In this document: positions 23,189 through 31,293 of the stretch, one piece after another
How the letters are laid out: every line of letters starts with the position of its first letter
Numbering within the stretch: position 1 is the first letter of the stretch
NCBI GenBank assembly: GCA_035540375.1
Contig: DATLGO010000103.1
Coordinates: forward strand, 1-64,000
Length of the DNA: 64,000 bases
DNA from: Candidatus Thermoplasmatota archaeon
GTDB taxonomy: Archaea > Thermoplasmatota > SW-10-69-26 > JACQPN01 > JAJPHT01
Direction: 5' to 3'
The notes under the pieces: generated by a model
Told to the model about the DNA's origin: nothing
Seen by the model: only the letters and a program-made list of their open reading frames with translations
The model's database searches: none
Position numbers and translations under genes: made by a program

Positions 23189-23436
23189 TCGTGGAGCGCC
23201 TCAAGCCCCGGGGCGCGCACAGCCTCCAGTTCGGGATCCCGCCGGTCCTCGCTCGCGCCCACAACCTCCAGGTCGGCGACCTCTTCGAGGTCACGGTCAC
23301 GCCCCACGAGGTCCGCTACCGCAAGCTCTCCCCGCTCGAAATCGAGACATGGAAGCGCGTGAACGGAGCGACCGGCCAAAACAGCCTCACGCGCGGCCGC
23401 GCCCGACGAACCGGCCACCAGGAGGTCAGCGACTGA
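23185..23436 (+). CDS. AbrB/SpoVT-like DNA-binding protein
   Basis: 83 residues. The first 45 have the swapped-hairpin pattern (SLQFGIPPVLARAHNLQVGD then FEVTVTPHEVRYRKL), where a PxxLARxxxLxxGD stretch matches AbrB-type domains. A charged tail follows. Members act as transcription regulators or antitoxins. Last gene in the ATGA-linked chain starting at 22078, so probably the chain's regulator. Confidence 0.65.
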   Translation: MIVERLKPRGAHSLQFGIPPVLARAHNLQVGDLFEVTVTPHEVRYRKLSPLEIETWKRVNGATGQNSLTRGRARRTGHQEVSD

Positions 23437-23495
23437 GGCCCCGACGCCGCTCCGGGGTCACCCTACATCAGCCCCGCACGGTGATTGTAGTCCCC

Positions 23496-23636
23496 ATGGG
23501 CCTCGTCAAGCTCCTGGTCATCGTCGGGCTCCTCCTCTTGCTCGTCTGGGTCGTCCTGTGGGCCATCCGGTTCGCCAAGCGGCTCCTCACGGGCCCCGCC
23601 GGCGTCCTCGCCAAGGCGAGCTCGGCGCTCGCGTAA
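23496..23636 (+). CDS. 46-residue single-span membrane protein
   Basis: One very hydrophobic helix (LLVIVGLLLLLVWVVLWAI) follows a short MGLVK start, then a basic amphipathic tail (RFAKRLLTG). Could be a small virion membrane protein or a holin-like protein; undecided. Confidence 0.6.
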   Translation: MGLVKLLVIVGLLLLLVWVVLWAIRFAKRLLTGPAGVLAKASSALA

Positions 23637-23688
23637 GGCTACGGCGGGCTCGGCAGCGGCATCGATCCCAAGGTTGCGTGCTCCCGCC

Positions 23689-24090
23689 ATGATCTCCCTC
23701 GTGCTCAAACCCCGACATGCGAATGCGGACGGCGTCGAGTTCCACCCGTCCCATGTCGGCAAGCGCATGTTCCCGTACCGCGACGGGCACCTCGTCGCCT
23801 TCTGGCGCACCCTCGACGAGGCTCGGCGCTCGGTAGGACGCGAGCCCATCCTCGTCGCACTCATGACGATCTTCGACGTCGCGTTCTGGCCCATGGAACG
23901 CGTGCACGCCGACCTCCACGGGAAGCCCCTCATGAAGATCGAACTCACGAGCCTCCGCCTCCGCGTGCCTGGGGAAAACGCCACGAGCGAGCAGGCCGTG
24001 CCCTTCGACCTCGTCTATGCCCTCAGCCCCGAGGAGACCAAGGCTATCACCGAGGGCGCCGCGGCGAGTGCTGGGCAAACGCCGACGTGA
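23689..24090 (+). CDS. Hypothetical protein of the element
   Basis: 133 residues from ATG 23689, mixed alpha/beta, no Cys. Notable segments are EFHPSHVGKRMFPYRDGHLVAF, PILVALMTIFDVAFWPMERV and MKIELTSLRLRVPGE. No known family. It ends nine bases before a CCCGGAGGTGAGGAG stretch that precedes the recombinase. Confidence 0.6.
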   Translation: MISLVLKPRHANADGVEFHPSHVGKRMFPYRDGHLVAFWRTLDEARRSVGREPILVALMTIFDVAFWPMERVHADLHGKPLMKIELTSLRLRVPGENATSEQAVPFDLVYALSPEETKAITEGAAASAGQTPT

Positions 24091-24158
24091 CCCGGAGGTG
24101 AGGAGCGACGGAGACGACGGTCGGCCCAAGCGCGGACGCGCCCTCGTCGCGCGCGGTC

Positions 24159-24731
24159 GTGTACCTCCGCGGCAGCGACGACGAGTCGGACACGTCGCAC
24201 CAGCGCTTCCTCTGCTTGGAGTACGCCGCGCGCAACGGCCTCCACGTGGACGAGGCCGACGTCTACGACGAGGGCGGGGGCTACTCCGGAAAGAAGCTCG
24301 TGCGCGTGCGCTTCGACGAGATGCTGCACCGGATCATGGAGCACCGCGACGTGGACGCCATCGTCCTCTACAAGTTCGACCGCGCGCTCCGGAAAATCAA
24401 GTACCTCCTGGAGCTCAAGGAGTTCTGCGAGCGCCACGGCGTCGCGCTCATCAGCGTCACCCAGAACATCGACACGGGGACCCCCGAGGGCAAAGCGTTC
24501 TTCGCGATCGGCGGCGCCTTCGCCGAGATGGAGTGGGACATGGCCTCCCAGCGCATCCGCGACGCCTACCGCCACGTCCTCGCCGAGCACGGCACCCGCC
24601 CGAGCGTGAGCTGGCGCGCGAAGGAGACTCCCCTCGTCAGCGCCCGATGGGGCCGCAAGCCCGGCTCCAAGGACAAGCAACCCGATGGTTCCGCAAGCCC
24701 GCCGAAGCCGTGTCACCGCTGGAGACCGTGA
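24159..24731 (+). CDS. Serine recombinase (resolvase family)
   Basis: 190 residues. Resolvase catalytic domain: nucleophile Ser in MYLRGSDDE near residue 5, the HQRFLCLEYAARNGL helix, DAIVLYKFDRAL carrying the conserved DR, GVALISVTQNIDTGTPEGKAFF and the long FAEMEWDMASQRIRDAY helix. In that helix the usual E-R is E-W-D. The reading continues in frame upstream (RAVVYLRGS) without a start codon, so GTG 24159 leaves almost no first strand. The true start may lie upstream by a non-standard codon, or the 5' end is damaged. Could mediate integration or resolution. Confidence 0.82.
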   Translation: MYLRGSDDESDTSHQRFLCLEYAARNGLHVDEADVYDEGGGYSGKKLVRVRFDEMLHRIMEHRDVDAIVLYKFDRALRKIKYLLELKEFCERHGVALISVTQNIDTGTPEGKAFFAIGGAFAEMEWDMASQRIRDAYRHVLAEHGTRPSVSWRAKETPLVSARWGRKPGSKDKQPDGSASPPKPCHRWRP

Positions 24732-24907
24732 GCGTGGGCGACCTCCAGCAGGAGATCCGCCGGCTCGACCAAGAGATCGCGGACGCGGAGCAGACATGGG
24801 CGAGCATTCCACCTGGCGATGCGCGGGACCGGCTCCTTGTCGAGATCAGCCAAAAGCGGCGGAGCCGAGAGGCACGGGCGGAGGTCATCCGCTCCATTCG
24901 GAAGTAG
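24728..24907 (+). CDS. 59-residue coiled-coil protein
   Basis: GTG start overlaps the recombinase stop (GTGA). Heptad-like helix throughout (LQQEIRRLDQEIADAEQTW, then LLVEISQKRRSREARAEVIRSI). Translational coupling suggests it works with or modulates the recombinase, perhaps replacing a missing C-terminal dimer or DNA-binding part. No family recognised. Confidence 0.55.
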   Translation: MSVGDLQQEIRRLDQEIADAEQTWASIPPGDARDRLLVEISQKRRSREARAEVIRSIRK

Positions 24908-25117
24908 CCGGCCGCGTCCCGCGCGAGACGGGGAGCGCGGCGAAGGAGCCTTGTGACACGTCGCGTCCCACAATCCGGTCGACGACGCGTTGGAGAACGC
25001 GGAGGACCGAAATCCTGAGAAGGTGGGTAAGAGGACGGTGGCGCAGGCGGGGCGTGAGGCACAGTCGGGGCCCTCCCCCAACAACCGCTAACGTTGACCG
25101 TCATCAAATCCCCTCAC

Positions 25118-25363
25118 ATGACCGGGCAACTACGGCGGAGAACCCTTGCCTCGGAAGACGTCGACGCGTGGGAGGCGTACCGCCTCTACCAACGGGACCT
25201 TCTCGCGGGCTGCTTTGAGGACGCGGACCTCATGCTCAAACGGACGAAGCAGACTGATGCCGAAGACCGCCGCCTCGTCGTGTCGCTCCTCTGGGAGAAA
25301 CGCTGCCAACCCTGGAAGTTCTTCCGCGACGAGCACCGGGCCCGCGTGAAAGCGCGGCCCTGA
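25118..25363 (+). CDS. Hypothetical small charged protein
   Basis: 81 residues from ATG 25118 (a TTG at 25094 would add eight). Helical and charged: DVDAWEAYRLYQRDLL, LMLKRTKQTDAEDRRLVVSLLW, FFRDEHRARVKARP. Unknown. The 210 bases before it (24908-25117) hold only an open frame without a start. Confidence 0.5.
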   Translation: MTGQLRRRTLASEDVDAWEAYRLYQRDLLAGCFEDADLMLKRTKQTDAEDRRLVVSLLWEKRCQPWKFFRDEHRARVKARP

Positions 25364-25567
25364 TTGGCGTCCGGGACCGGACTACGCATCGATGGTCACG
25401 CTGCCATCGGCCTTCGCGGTGCGGTCCATGGTAGAAGACGAAGTACTCCCGGCTTCGCTTTTTGTACGGTGCGCGCCGGTGGACGCGGATGGCTGCCCCC
25501 GTGAAAGTCCAGCGCGGCATCGTGGATGAGGTCGGATGAACCGCAGCCTGGTGTTGGAGCCGGTCCG

Positions 25568-25936
25568 ATGACCCACCTTGCGCCGGGGCCCGCCGGCGAG
25601 TTTCCGCTCGCGCCGATGCGCGCCGCGCCCACTTGGGAGAGACGCCCTCACCCGCCGCAGGAGTCGGCCGCGGTGCAGGCTTCCGCAACCCACCCACCCA
25701 AGCCCGATCTGAAGGCGGAGAAGCGGCGTAGCGCGGTCCAGGGCGCGTGCGTGGGCGCGGGGTGCGTGATCGCGGTAGGCCTCCTCGGGTACGTGGCCTA
25801 CGCGCTCCTGTCCGAGGCCAAAGGGCGTCGCGCGTCGACCACGAACGGAGGAGAGCCCGCCGTAGGGCCGGCGCCGCCCTCCCCCGCACGTCGAGGTCCA
25901 TTCGCCGACCTGGCCGAGCCCGTGCGACCAGGATGA
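25568..25936 (+). CDS. Single-span membrane protein with Pro-rich flanks
   Basis: 122 residues from ATG 25568. A proline-rich first half and one membrane helix (GACVGAGCVIAVGLLGYVAYALL) are followed by a disordered tail. Composition resembles the ATPase tail and the 127-residue membrane protein of the element. Unknown function. Confidence 0.55.
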   Translation: MTHLAPGPAGEFPLAPMRAAPTWERRPHPPQESAAVQASATHPPKPDLKAEKRRSAVQGACVGAGCVIAVGLLGYVAYALLSEAKGRRASTTNGGEPAVGPAPPSPARRGPFADLAEPVRPG

Positions 25937-25963
25937 TCGTTGTAGGTGTCGAGGTATACGAGA

Positions 25964-26236
25964 ATGCCCGTGAACGGAGTTCGCTTGCAGTACAACCGCG
26001 GGGCGCGCAGCTACAGCGTTTCCATCCCGAAAGTGATCGTGGAGCTGAAGGGGTGGCGGGGGTCGTTCCACCCGCCGCCCGAGGTCCGCGCCGCCGAACC
26101 TGACGGCACGCTGTTCCTTATCGAGGACGACCCGGAGACCGGTGGCATCAAGCTCTACCCGGCGCCGGACCCTAAGCGCAGCGCCAACGGGGAGGACCCG
26201 CCCGCGGCCGCTGATGTCCTGACACCTCGCGCGTGA
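25964..26236 (+). CDS. Small AbrB-like protein
   Basis: 90 residues. YSVSIPKVIVELKGWRGS followed by LFLIEDDPETGGIKLYP is similar in layout to AbrB-type swapped hairpins (SIPK... then strand pair), with an acidic tail. Weak call. The 211 bases after it, to 26447, show no convincing gene. Confidence 0.45.
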   Translation: MPVNGVRLQYNRGARSYSVSIPKVIVELKGWRGSFHPPPEVRAAEPDGTLFLIEDDPETGGIKLYPAPDPKRSANGEDPPAAADVLTPRA

Positions 26237-26447
26237 CGTGTGCCTCGCCAAGGAGCACCGAGGGTGGAGTCCGGTCCCGGACAGCGATGCCCAGTCCGGG
26301 CAAGGCCAAGTACCTTCGTCCCACCCTTCATGGTGCTTCGCGGTCATGGCCCACTTGTCACCGGTGGACCCGGTCGGCGCAGGAGAATGGTCCATGGGGA
26401 TGCGATCGAAGCGAATCCGCGCGTCGGGCAAGGGGCGTGGCTGACCC

Positions 26448-26765
26448 GTGCCCATGGGCAACGACTGGACGCCCAAGCGGAGTGGCCCACTCCTCCTGCG
26501 CACGAAAGCCGCCGAAATCCTGCTCGCCCTCGACAAGGAACGCGTGCACGCAAGCGCGCTCCGCCGCAAGGTGAAGGGCGCGCACCAGGTCACGGGCATC
26601 CGCGTGAACGAGATGATCAAGGCGGGCCTCGTGAAGGAAACCTTCGAGCTCGAAGGCAAGGGGCGCTACCGCATGCTGGAGCTCACGCGCAAAGGGCGGA
26701 CGGCCGCCCGGAAGTTGCGGGAGGTGATCGGCTACGTCGAGCCAACAAGGATACGCCGAAACTAG
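26448..26765 (+). CDS. Winged-helix transcription regulator
   Basis: 105 residues from GTG 26448 (ATG 26454 is an alternative). Helix-turn-helix pattern: AAEILLALDKERVHASALRR, HQVTGIRVNEMIKAGLVKE as recognition region, then a wing (GRYRMLELTRKGRTAARKL). Looks MarR/PadR-like. Lies just before the defence genes and could control either them or the element. Confidence 0.7.
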   Translation: MPMGNDWTPKRSGPLLLRTKAAEILLALDKERVHASALRRKVKGAHQVTGIRVNEMIKAGLVKETFELEGKGRYRMLELTRKGRTAARKLREVIGYVEPTRIRRN

Positions 26766-26808
26766 GAATCGCCCGCTACCACTGACACTCGGTGCCCGCA
26801 TCGAGGAA

Positions 26809-27204
26809 ATGAGTGAGGCACTTGAGCGGCTCTTAGCCGTCCCGCCCCTGGCTTTCGACGGCAGCTTGCACGGGCGATTGGAGACGCGTCACGGGCTGTA
26901 CGTGATCTCCAGTCGCGGAGGTGAGGTCTTGAGAGCCGGTCGCACGAAGGGACAGAAAGGGCTGCGTCAACGCGTGTACCAGAATCACTGGAAGGGAGAT
27001 CAGAAGGGTAACCTGGCGGGTCAACTCGTCGCGACCGGGGCCGCCCGCGATCTTGGTGACGCGCGGCGGTGGATCGGCGAGAATTGCATCGTCCGTACGC
27101 TCGTCATCGAGGATGATGAGAAGCGTGCTTGGCACGAGCATTTCATGCTTAGCGTCCTGCGGCCCCGGTTCAGCGACGGCCGGGACGGACGCTTTGTGGT
27201 GTAA
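26809..27204 (+). CDS. GIY-YIG-like nuclease-fold protein
   Basis: 131 residues. GLYVI near residue 29 and LRAGRTK near 41 fit the GIY and YIG strands. KGLRQRVYQNHW carries the conserved Arg and Tyr/His, and WHEHFMLSVLRPRF carries the metal-binding Glu before the family's closing P. The YIG Tyr is replaced (LRAG), so activity is uncertain. It lies 116 bases before mcrB on the same strand and may be an accessory of that restriction system. Confidence 0.62.
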   Translation: MSEALERLLAVPPLAFDGSLHGRLETRHGLYVISSRGGEVLRAGRTKGQKGLRQRVYQNHWKGDQKGNLAGQLVATGAARDLGDARRWIGENCIVRTLVIEDDEKRAWHEHFMLSVLRPRFSDGRDGRFVV

Positions 27205-27278
27205 GCCTCCTCCCCCGAGGTCGAGGCCAAACGAAGAAGTTCCTTTTGCCTCCCCGACTTCTGGTTCGAGGGAGCCGC

Positions 27279-27287
27279 TTTAATACT
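27279..27287 (+). promoter_or_regulatory. Probable TATA box of the mcrBC operon
   Basis: TTTAATAC about 40 bases before ATG 27321, putting the transcription start near 27308. It lies after the in-frame GTG/ATG at 27246, which argues for the shorter McrB. Confidence 0.45.
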
Positions 27288-27320
27288 ACGGATTCCGCTT
27301 CCGGACGCGAGAGGGAGCCG

Positions 27321-29843
27321 ATGCCTGGCGCCAGTGTGGAATTCGATCAAGCAATCACCCGCTTTGACCGGGGCTCGCTATCTGAAGAACTAAAGAGGGC
27401 CGAGGAGGAGCGGCATGCGTTTACCCTCGCCTATCCACTGGAGGCGTGGAACGACCTCTCGCTCGAACAGTACGCCCTCGGGCAGGGCGGCAAAGGGAAA
27501 CCCACGGTGTCGTACCTGCTGGAGTTCGGAACGCAACACCTCGGTTCCATCGGCGGCGGGGACTCAAGGAAGCATGTCATCTACCGGAGGAAGGAAGACC
27601 AGTCGTGGTACTTCCCATCGCGTTTTTCTAGCGTCGACGAGGCATGGGCGTCCCTCCGCGCCTCCTTCCTGGAAGCGTTCGAAGCTGCGAAGAGGGGTGA
27701 CTGGCAGAAGATCGACCAGCTTGACCCGCTGTACAACGCGCCGATGGTGCGCCAGAAGACGCTCCACATCTACTTCCCCGACGAGATTCTCCCCATCTAC
27801 TCGCGCGACCACCTCGTTCACTTCCTGAGAGCACTCGGCGTCACGGATACCGACTCGGATTACAAAGACTACAACGTCGTCCGCCTAAACCGGAGGTTGC
27901 TGCACACCATCCGCGAAACGGGCCTTGTCCAAGGGTGGAGCCATGTCGAGATCATGCGCTTCCTGTACTCGTGGAACGACCCACGCAGCACGCGACGCGT
28001 CGTCAAGATCGCCCCTGGTGAGAACGCGAAGTACTGGAGCGACTGTCTCGCCGGCGACTACATCTGCGTGGGCTGGGATCAAGTGGGCGACCTCCGCCAG
28101 TACGCAAACAAGGCCGCATTCCGTGATGAGTTCCGCGAGAAGACCGACTACGAGAGCAAATCGAAGGCCACGGAGAAGGCCAACGAGGTCTGGACGCTCA
28201 TGGAACTTCAGCCGGGCGACATCGTGATCGCCAACCAAGGCACCTCCAAGGTGCTGGCCGTAGGGACCGTCACGGAGGAAGGATACCTGTGGCGTCCCGA
28301 GCGGCCCGAGTACAAGCACACGGTGGGCGTGAAGTGGGACACGTCACGCGCCCGGACCATCCCGCCCCAACCGCGGTGGGCGCTCGTCACCGTCGCGAAG
28401 GTCAGCCCGGAACTCTACAACGTGATCATGGGCGAGGACACGGAGGGTGAACCATCGCCCGCCATCGAAGCAGCCGACCCGATCTTCGAGGAGATGGCGC
28501 AGACCCTTGAAAGGAAGGGACAGCTGATCCTGTACGGGCCCCCAGGCACCGGGAAGACCTACCACGCCCGCAGGTTCGCCGAGTGGTGGTTGAAAGAGAA
28601 GCATCGGACGCCCGCGGAGGCCCGCGCCGCAGGCGAAACACCTTCCCGGTACTGGTGGATCGTTGCGAACCCCAAGCAGTGGAGCTGGGACCAGCTCTTC
28701 GACGAGCAGACCGTTGAGTACCGCTACGGGCGGCTCAAACGCAATTACCCGCTCGTCCAGCCCGGCGATCTGGTCTTCGGATATCAGTCAACGCCGGACA
28801 AGCGCCTCATGGCCATCGCGCGCGTCACCCGAGGCCTTCACACGAAGCCCAACAGCCAGGAACCCGTCATCGAGCTCGCACCCGTCATGCGCCTGACCAA
28901 CGGGATCACCTACGACGAGATCCTGGAGGACCCCCTGCTCGGCGAAAGCGAGCCGGCGAGATTCAATAACCAAGGCACGCTCTTTGGCCTTACCGCTGAG
29001 CAGGCACACCGAATCCTCGATCGCCTCGCGACGACGCAGCCCGAGGTTCTCGACGAGGTCGAGCCTGAGCCCGGGGCGCCGAACCTCACGCAATTGACGT
29101 TCCACCCCTCCTACAGCTACGAAGACTTCATCGAGGGGTTCCGCCCAGGCATCGATCGGAAGGGCACGCCGACGCTCAAACTGGAGGACGGGGTCTTCAA
29201 ACGCGTCTGCCGCGAAGCGCACGGCCGGCCCGACGAGCGCTTCCTCATTCTCATCGATGAAATCAACCGCGCCCACGTCAGCAAGGTATTCGGAGAGCTG
29301 ATCACCCTCATCGAGAAGGACAAGCGAGGCATCACCACCACGCTACCCCAGAGCAAGGAGCCGTTCAGCATCCCGCCCAACGTGTACATTATGGGCACGA
29401 TGAACACGAGCGACCGCAGCATCAAGCTCCTCGATGCAGCCCTCCGTCGGCGTTTCGCTTTCCGCGAGATGATGCCCGACCCCTCGACCCTTGCCGGCGC
29501 CAAGATCCAAGGTCTCGAACTCGACGCCTTCTTACGGAAACTGAACGCGCGTATCGCAGAGAACCTGGGGCGCGAGAAGCAGATCGGCCACTCGTATTTC
29601 CTCGAAAACGGCGAACCCATCACAAGCAGCGACGAATTCGCTTGCCGCTTCCGCGAGGACGTCCTGCCCCTCCTCCAGGAGTATTGCTACGACGACTATC
29701 CGGCGCTCGCACGATTCCTCGGAAACGCGCTCGTCCAACCCAAGCTCCAGAGGCTCGACGAAGAACTTCTTCAGGACGACGACCGTCTTGTCGCGGCTCT
29801 CGTCGAGGAGTATGCTCGCGACGACACCGACGAGAGCGAGTAG
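27321..29843 (+). CDS. mcrB: McrB-type restriction GTPase with two EVE-like modules
   Basis: 840 residues. An N-terminal domain (1-220) is followed by an EVE-like reader (about 224-366: VVKIAPGENAKYW, ICVGWDQVGDL, GDIVIANQG). The AAA+ GTPase core follows: Walker A GPPGTGKT near 407, Walker B LILIDEINRAH near 642 and the McrB signature MGTMNTSDRS near 690. Between Walker A and Walker B sits a second EVE-like domain (about 443-570: YWWIVANPKQWSW, VQPGDLVFGYQS). Such domains recognise modified bases; McrB powers cleavage by McrC. Type IV restriction of modified foreign DNA is the likely role. Confidence 0.92.
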   Translation: MPGASVEFDQAITRFDRGSLSEELKRAEEERHAFTLAYPLEAWNDLSLEQYALGQGGKGKPTVSYLLEFGTQHLGSIGGGDSRKHVIYRRKEDQSWYFPSRFSSVDEAWASLRASFLEAFEAAKRGDWQKIDQLDPLYNAPMVRQKTLHIYFPDEILPIYSRDHLVHFLRALGVTDTDSDYKDYNVVRLNRRLLHTIRETGLVQGWSHVEIMRFLYSWNDPRSTRRVVKIAPGENAKYWSDCLAGDYICVGWDQVGDLRQYANKAAFRDEFREKTDYESKSKATEKANEVWTLMELQPGDIVIANQGTSKVLAVGTVTEEGYLWRPERPEYKHTVGVKWDTSRARTIPPQPRWALVTVAKVSPELYNVIMGEDTEGEPSPAIEAADPIFEEMAQTLERKGQLILYGPPGTGKTYHARRFAEWWLKEKHRTPAEARAAGETPSRYWWIVANPKQWSWDQLFDEQTVEYRYGRLKRNYPLVQPGDLVFGYQSTPDKRLMAIARVTRGLHTKPNSQEPVIELAPVMRLTNGITYDEILEDPLLGESEPARFNNQGTLFGLTAEQAHRILDRLATTQPEVLDEVEPEPGAPNLTQLTFHPSYSYEDFIEGFRPGIDRKGTPTLKLEDGVFKRVCREAHGRPDERFLILIDEINRAHVSKVFGELITLIEKDKRGITTTLPQSKEPFSIPPNVYIMGTMNTSDRSIKLLDAALRRRFAFREMMPDPSTLAGAKIQGLELDAFLRKLNARIAENLGREKQIGHSYFLENGEPITSSDEFACRFREDVLPLLQEYCYDDYPALARFLGNALVQPKLQRLDEELLQDDDRLVAALVEEYARDDTDESE

Positions 29844-31145
29844 GTGCGCATGCCCGAGGTTGTCGTCCTCGAAGAATGGAAGCCCACGCTCCTAACTGCC
29901 GAATTGTCCGCCCAAGACTTGGAGCGACTCCGTGCGCTCGGGGCGGCCGGGCGGCTTGACGTGGATGAACTGACCTCTGGAGTTCGTATCCGCGCGAAGC
30001 AATGGGTGGGCGTGGTCGCTCTTGACACGGTTCGAATCCGGATTGTTCCGAAGCTGGCGGCGGGATCGCTGAACGTCCTGAAGATGGCCGGCTACGCGAC
30101 CGGGCTCGCCGCCCTTGACATGATTCCCGCCCGCCGGCAAGAGCTGGCCGAGGGCGAGGACCTTCTTGATCTCGTAGGCCTCCTGCTTGCGGAGGCATCT
30201 GAACAAGTGCTGCGGCAGGGCCTGCACGCCGACTACGTCGAAGACGAGAGCGACTTGCCGTACGTACGGGGGCGCATCCTCGTCAAGCGCTACGCGACCC
30301 AGCGCCTCCGGCAGCCCACCCGAATCGCATGTCGATTCGACGAGCACACGACGGAAATCTTGGAGAATCGTTTGCTATCCGCTGCTCTCCGCGTAGCACT
30401 CCATCGCGTCCATGAAGAGGCCGTCCGCAAGCGAATTCGGGCGATCCTCCCGGCCTTCGAGGAGGCGTGTGGCGGCGAAGAGACTCCGCCTCCCGCTTCT
30501 GATTGCGGCGTCGTCTATAATCGCCTCAATGCGCATTATCAGGGAGCGCACGCCCTCGCGCGATTCATGCTCCACGGCGAAGGCATCGCTGAGGAGGGTG
30601 AAACCCATGTCGAGAGCCATGCATTTCTCCTCAACATGGATGTTCTTTTCGAGCGCTTCCTATGCCGCTACATCAGCGATGTCGTAGGCCCACGAGGTCG
30701 CGTCGCCTACCAGCGCGGCACTGCCTGCATCATCCGCGACGCCACGACGGGCGCGTCCCACTCCACGATCCGACCCGACATTGTTCTATCACCCCGCCAT
30801 GTTCCAGCCATGCGACTGGCGATAGATGCGAAGTACAAGCGCGACATCGCGCAAGGCGATCTCTACCAGGGGTTCCTCTACGCTGTTGCAGTCTCGGCTC
30901 CGGATCACAGAACTCTGCTCGTATACCCCACGGACGGGGGCGAAGACCGATCCCAGCACCTTGCCATTGAGACGCAAGTCGGAACTGCCTATGTCGACTG
31001 CTACGGCATCGACCTTGTCTCTGCCGTTGATGAAGCGATTCACGGACGCTTACACGAGCGGCCGACGGCGCTGAAAGTCTCGCTCGTTGCACACGTCAAC
31101 CATCGGGTTCCGCCAGCCGCACGTACAGACCCATTGCGCGCATAA
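29844..31145 (+). CDS. mcrC: McrC-type restriction nuclease subunit
   Basis: 433 residues from a GTG directly after the mcrB stop (ATG 29850 is an alternative). The N-terminal part contacts McrB (VRIRAKQWVGVVALDTVRIRIVP). The C-terminal half has the McrC nuclease pattern: LNMDVLFERFLCRYI, then RPDIVL near 310 and AIDAKYK near 327. These are the D...DxK metal site of the PD-(D/E)XK fold, so it looks catalytically intact. Partner of the preceding GTPase. Confidence 0.92.
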   Translation: MRMPEVVVLEEWKPTLLTAELSAQDLERLRALGAAGRLDVDELTSGVRIRAKQWVGVVALDTVRIRIVPKLAAGSLNVLKMAGYATGLAALDMIPARRQELAEGEDLLDLVGLLLAEASEQVLRQGLHADYVEDESDLPYVRGRILVKRYATQRLRQPTRIACRFDEHTTEILENRLLSAALRVALHRVHEEAVRKRIRAILPAFEEACGGEETPPPASDCGVVYNRLNAHYQGAHALARFMLHGEGIAEEGETHVESHAFLLNMDVLFERFLCRYISDVVGPRGRVAYQRGTACIIRDATTGASHSTIRPDIVLSPRHVPAMRLAIDAKYKRDIAQGDLYQGFLYAVAVSAPDHRTLLVYPTDGGEDRSQHLAIETQVGTAYVDCYGIDLVSAVDEAIHGRLHERPTALKVSLVAHVNHRVPPAARTDPLRA

Positions 31146-31293
31146 TTTCACGGGTCGCCCGAGCTCAGGCCGCTGCGGGCGACTCTGATCCGCAGCAAGG
31201 TCGAGACGGGGCCGCACTGGAGGCCCGTGGAGGTCGCGCCGAGCTCTCGGAAGTCGCATTTCCATGGAAACGCGACGATACCTTACCGCGCTC

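Larger units (their letters stand above)
14541..26765. mobile_element. Candidate integrated tailless-virus-like element
   Basis: Region of small genes unlike the flanking housekeeping genes. It contains a HerA/FtsK-type ATPase with C-terminal membrane helix, at least five proteins under 140 residues with membrane spans, two tandem 126-residue paralogues, AbrB-like and winged-helix regulators and a serine recombinase. Many genes overlap by ATGA, and several have GGAGG sites. The left edge is the broken oxidoreductase; the right edge is uncertain (after the recombinase, about 24.9 kb, or after the winged-helix gene). No terminal repeats were recognised. Confidence 0.55.

Noticed and set aside
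24951-25092. Open frame reading HVASHNPVDDALENAEDRN onward
   Set aside because: Reasonable composition but preceded by a stop with no normal start codon; left as intergenic.
25382-26659. 425-codon minus-strand frame
   Set aside because: Runs against three small plus-strand genes, no motif, and Arg/Ser-rich shadow composition.
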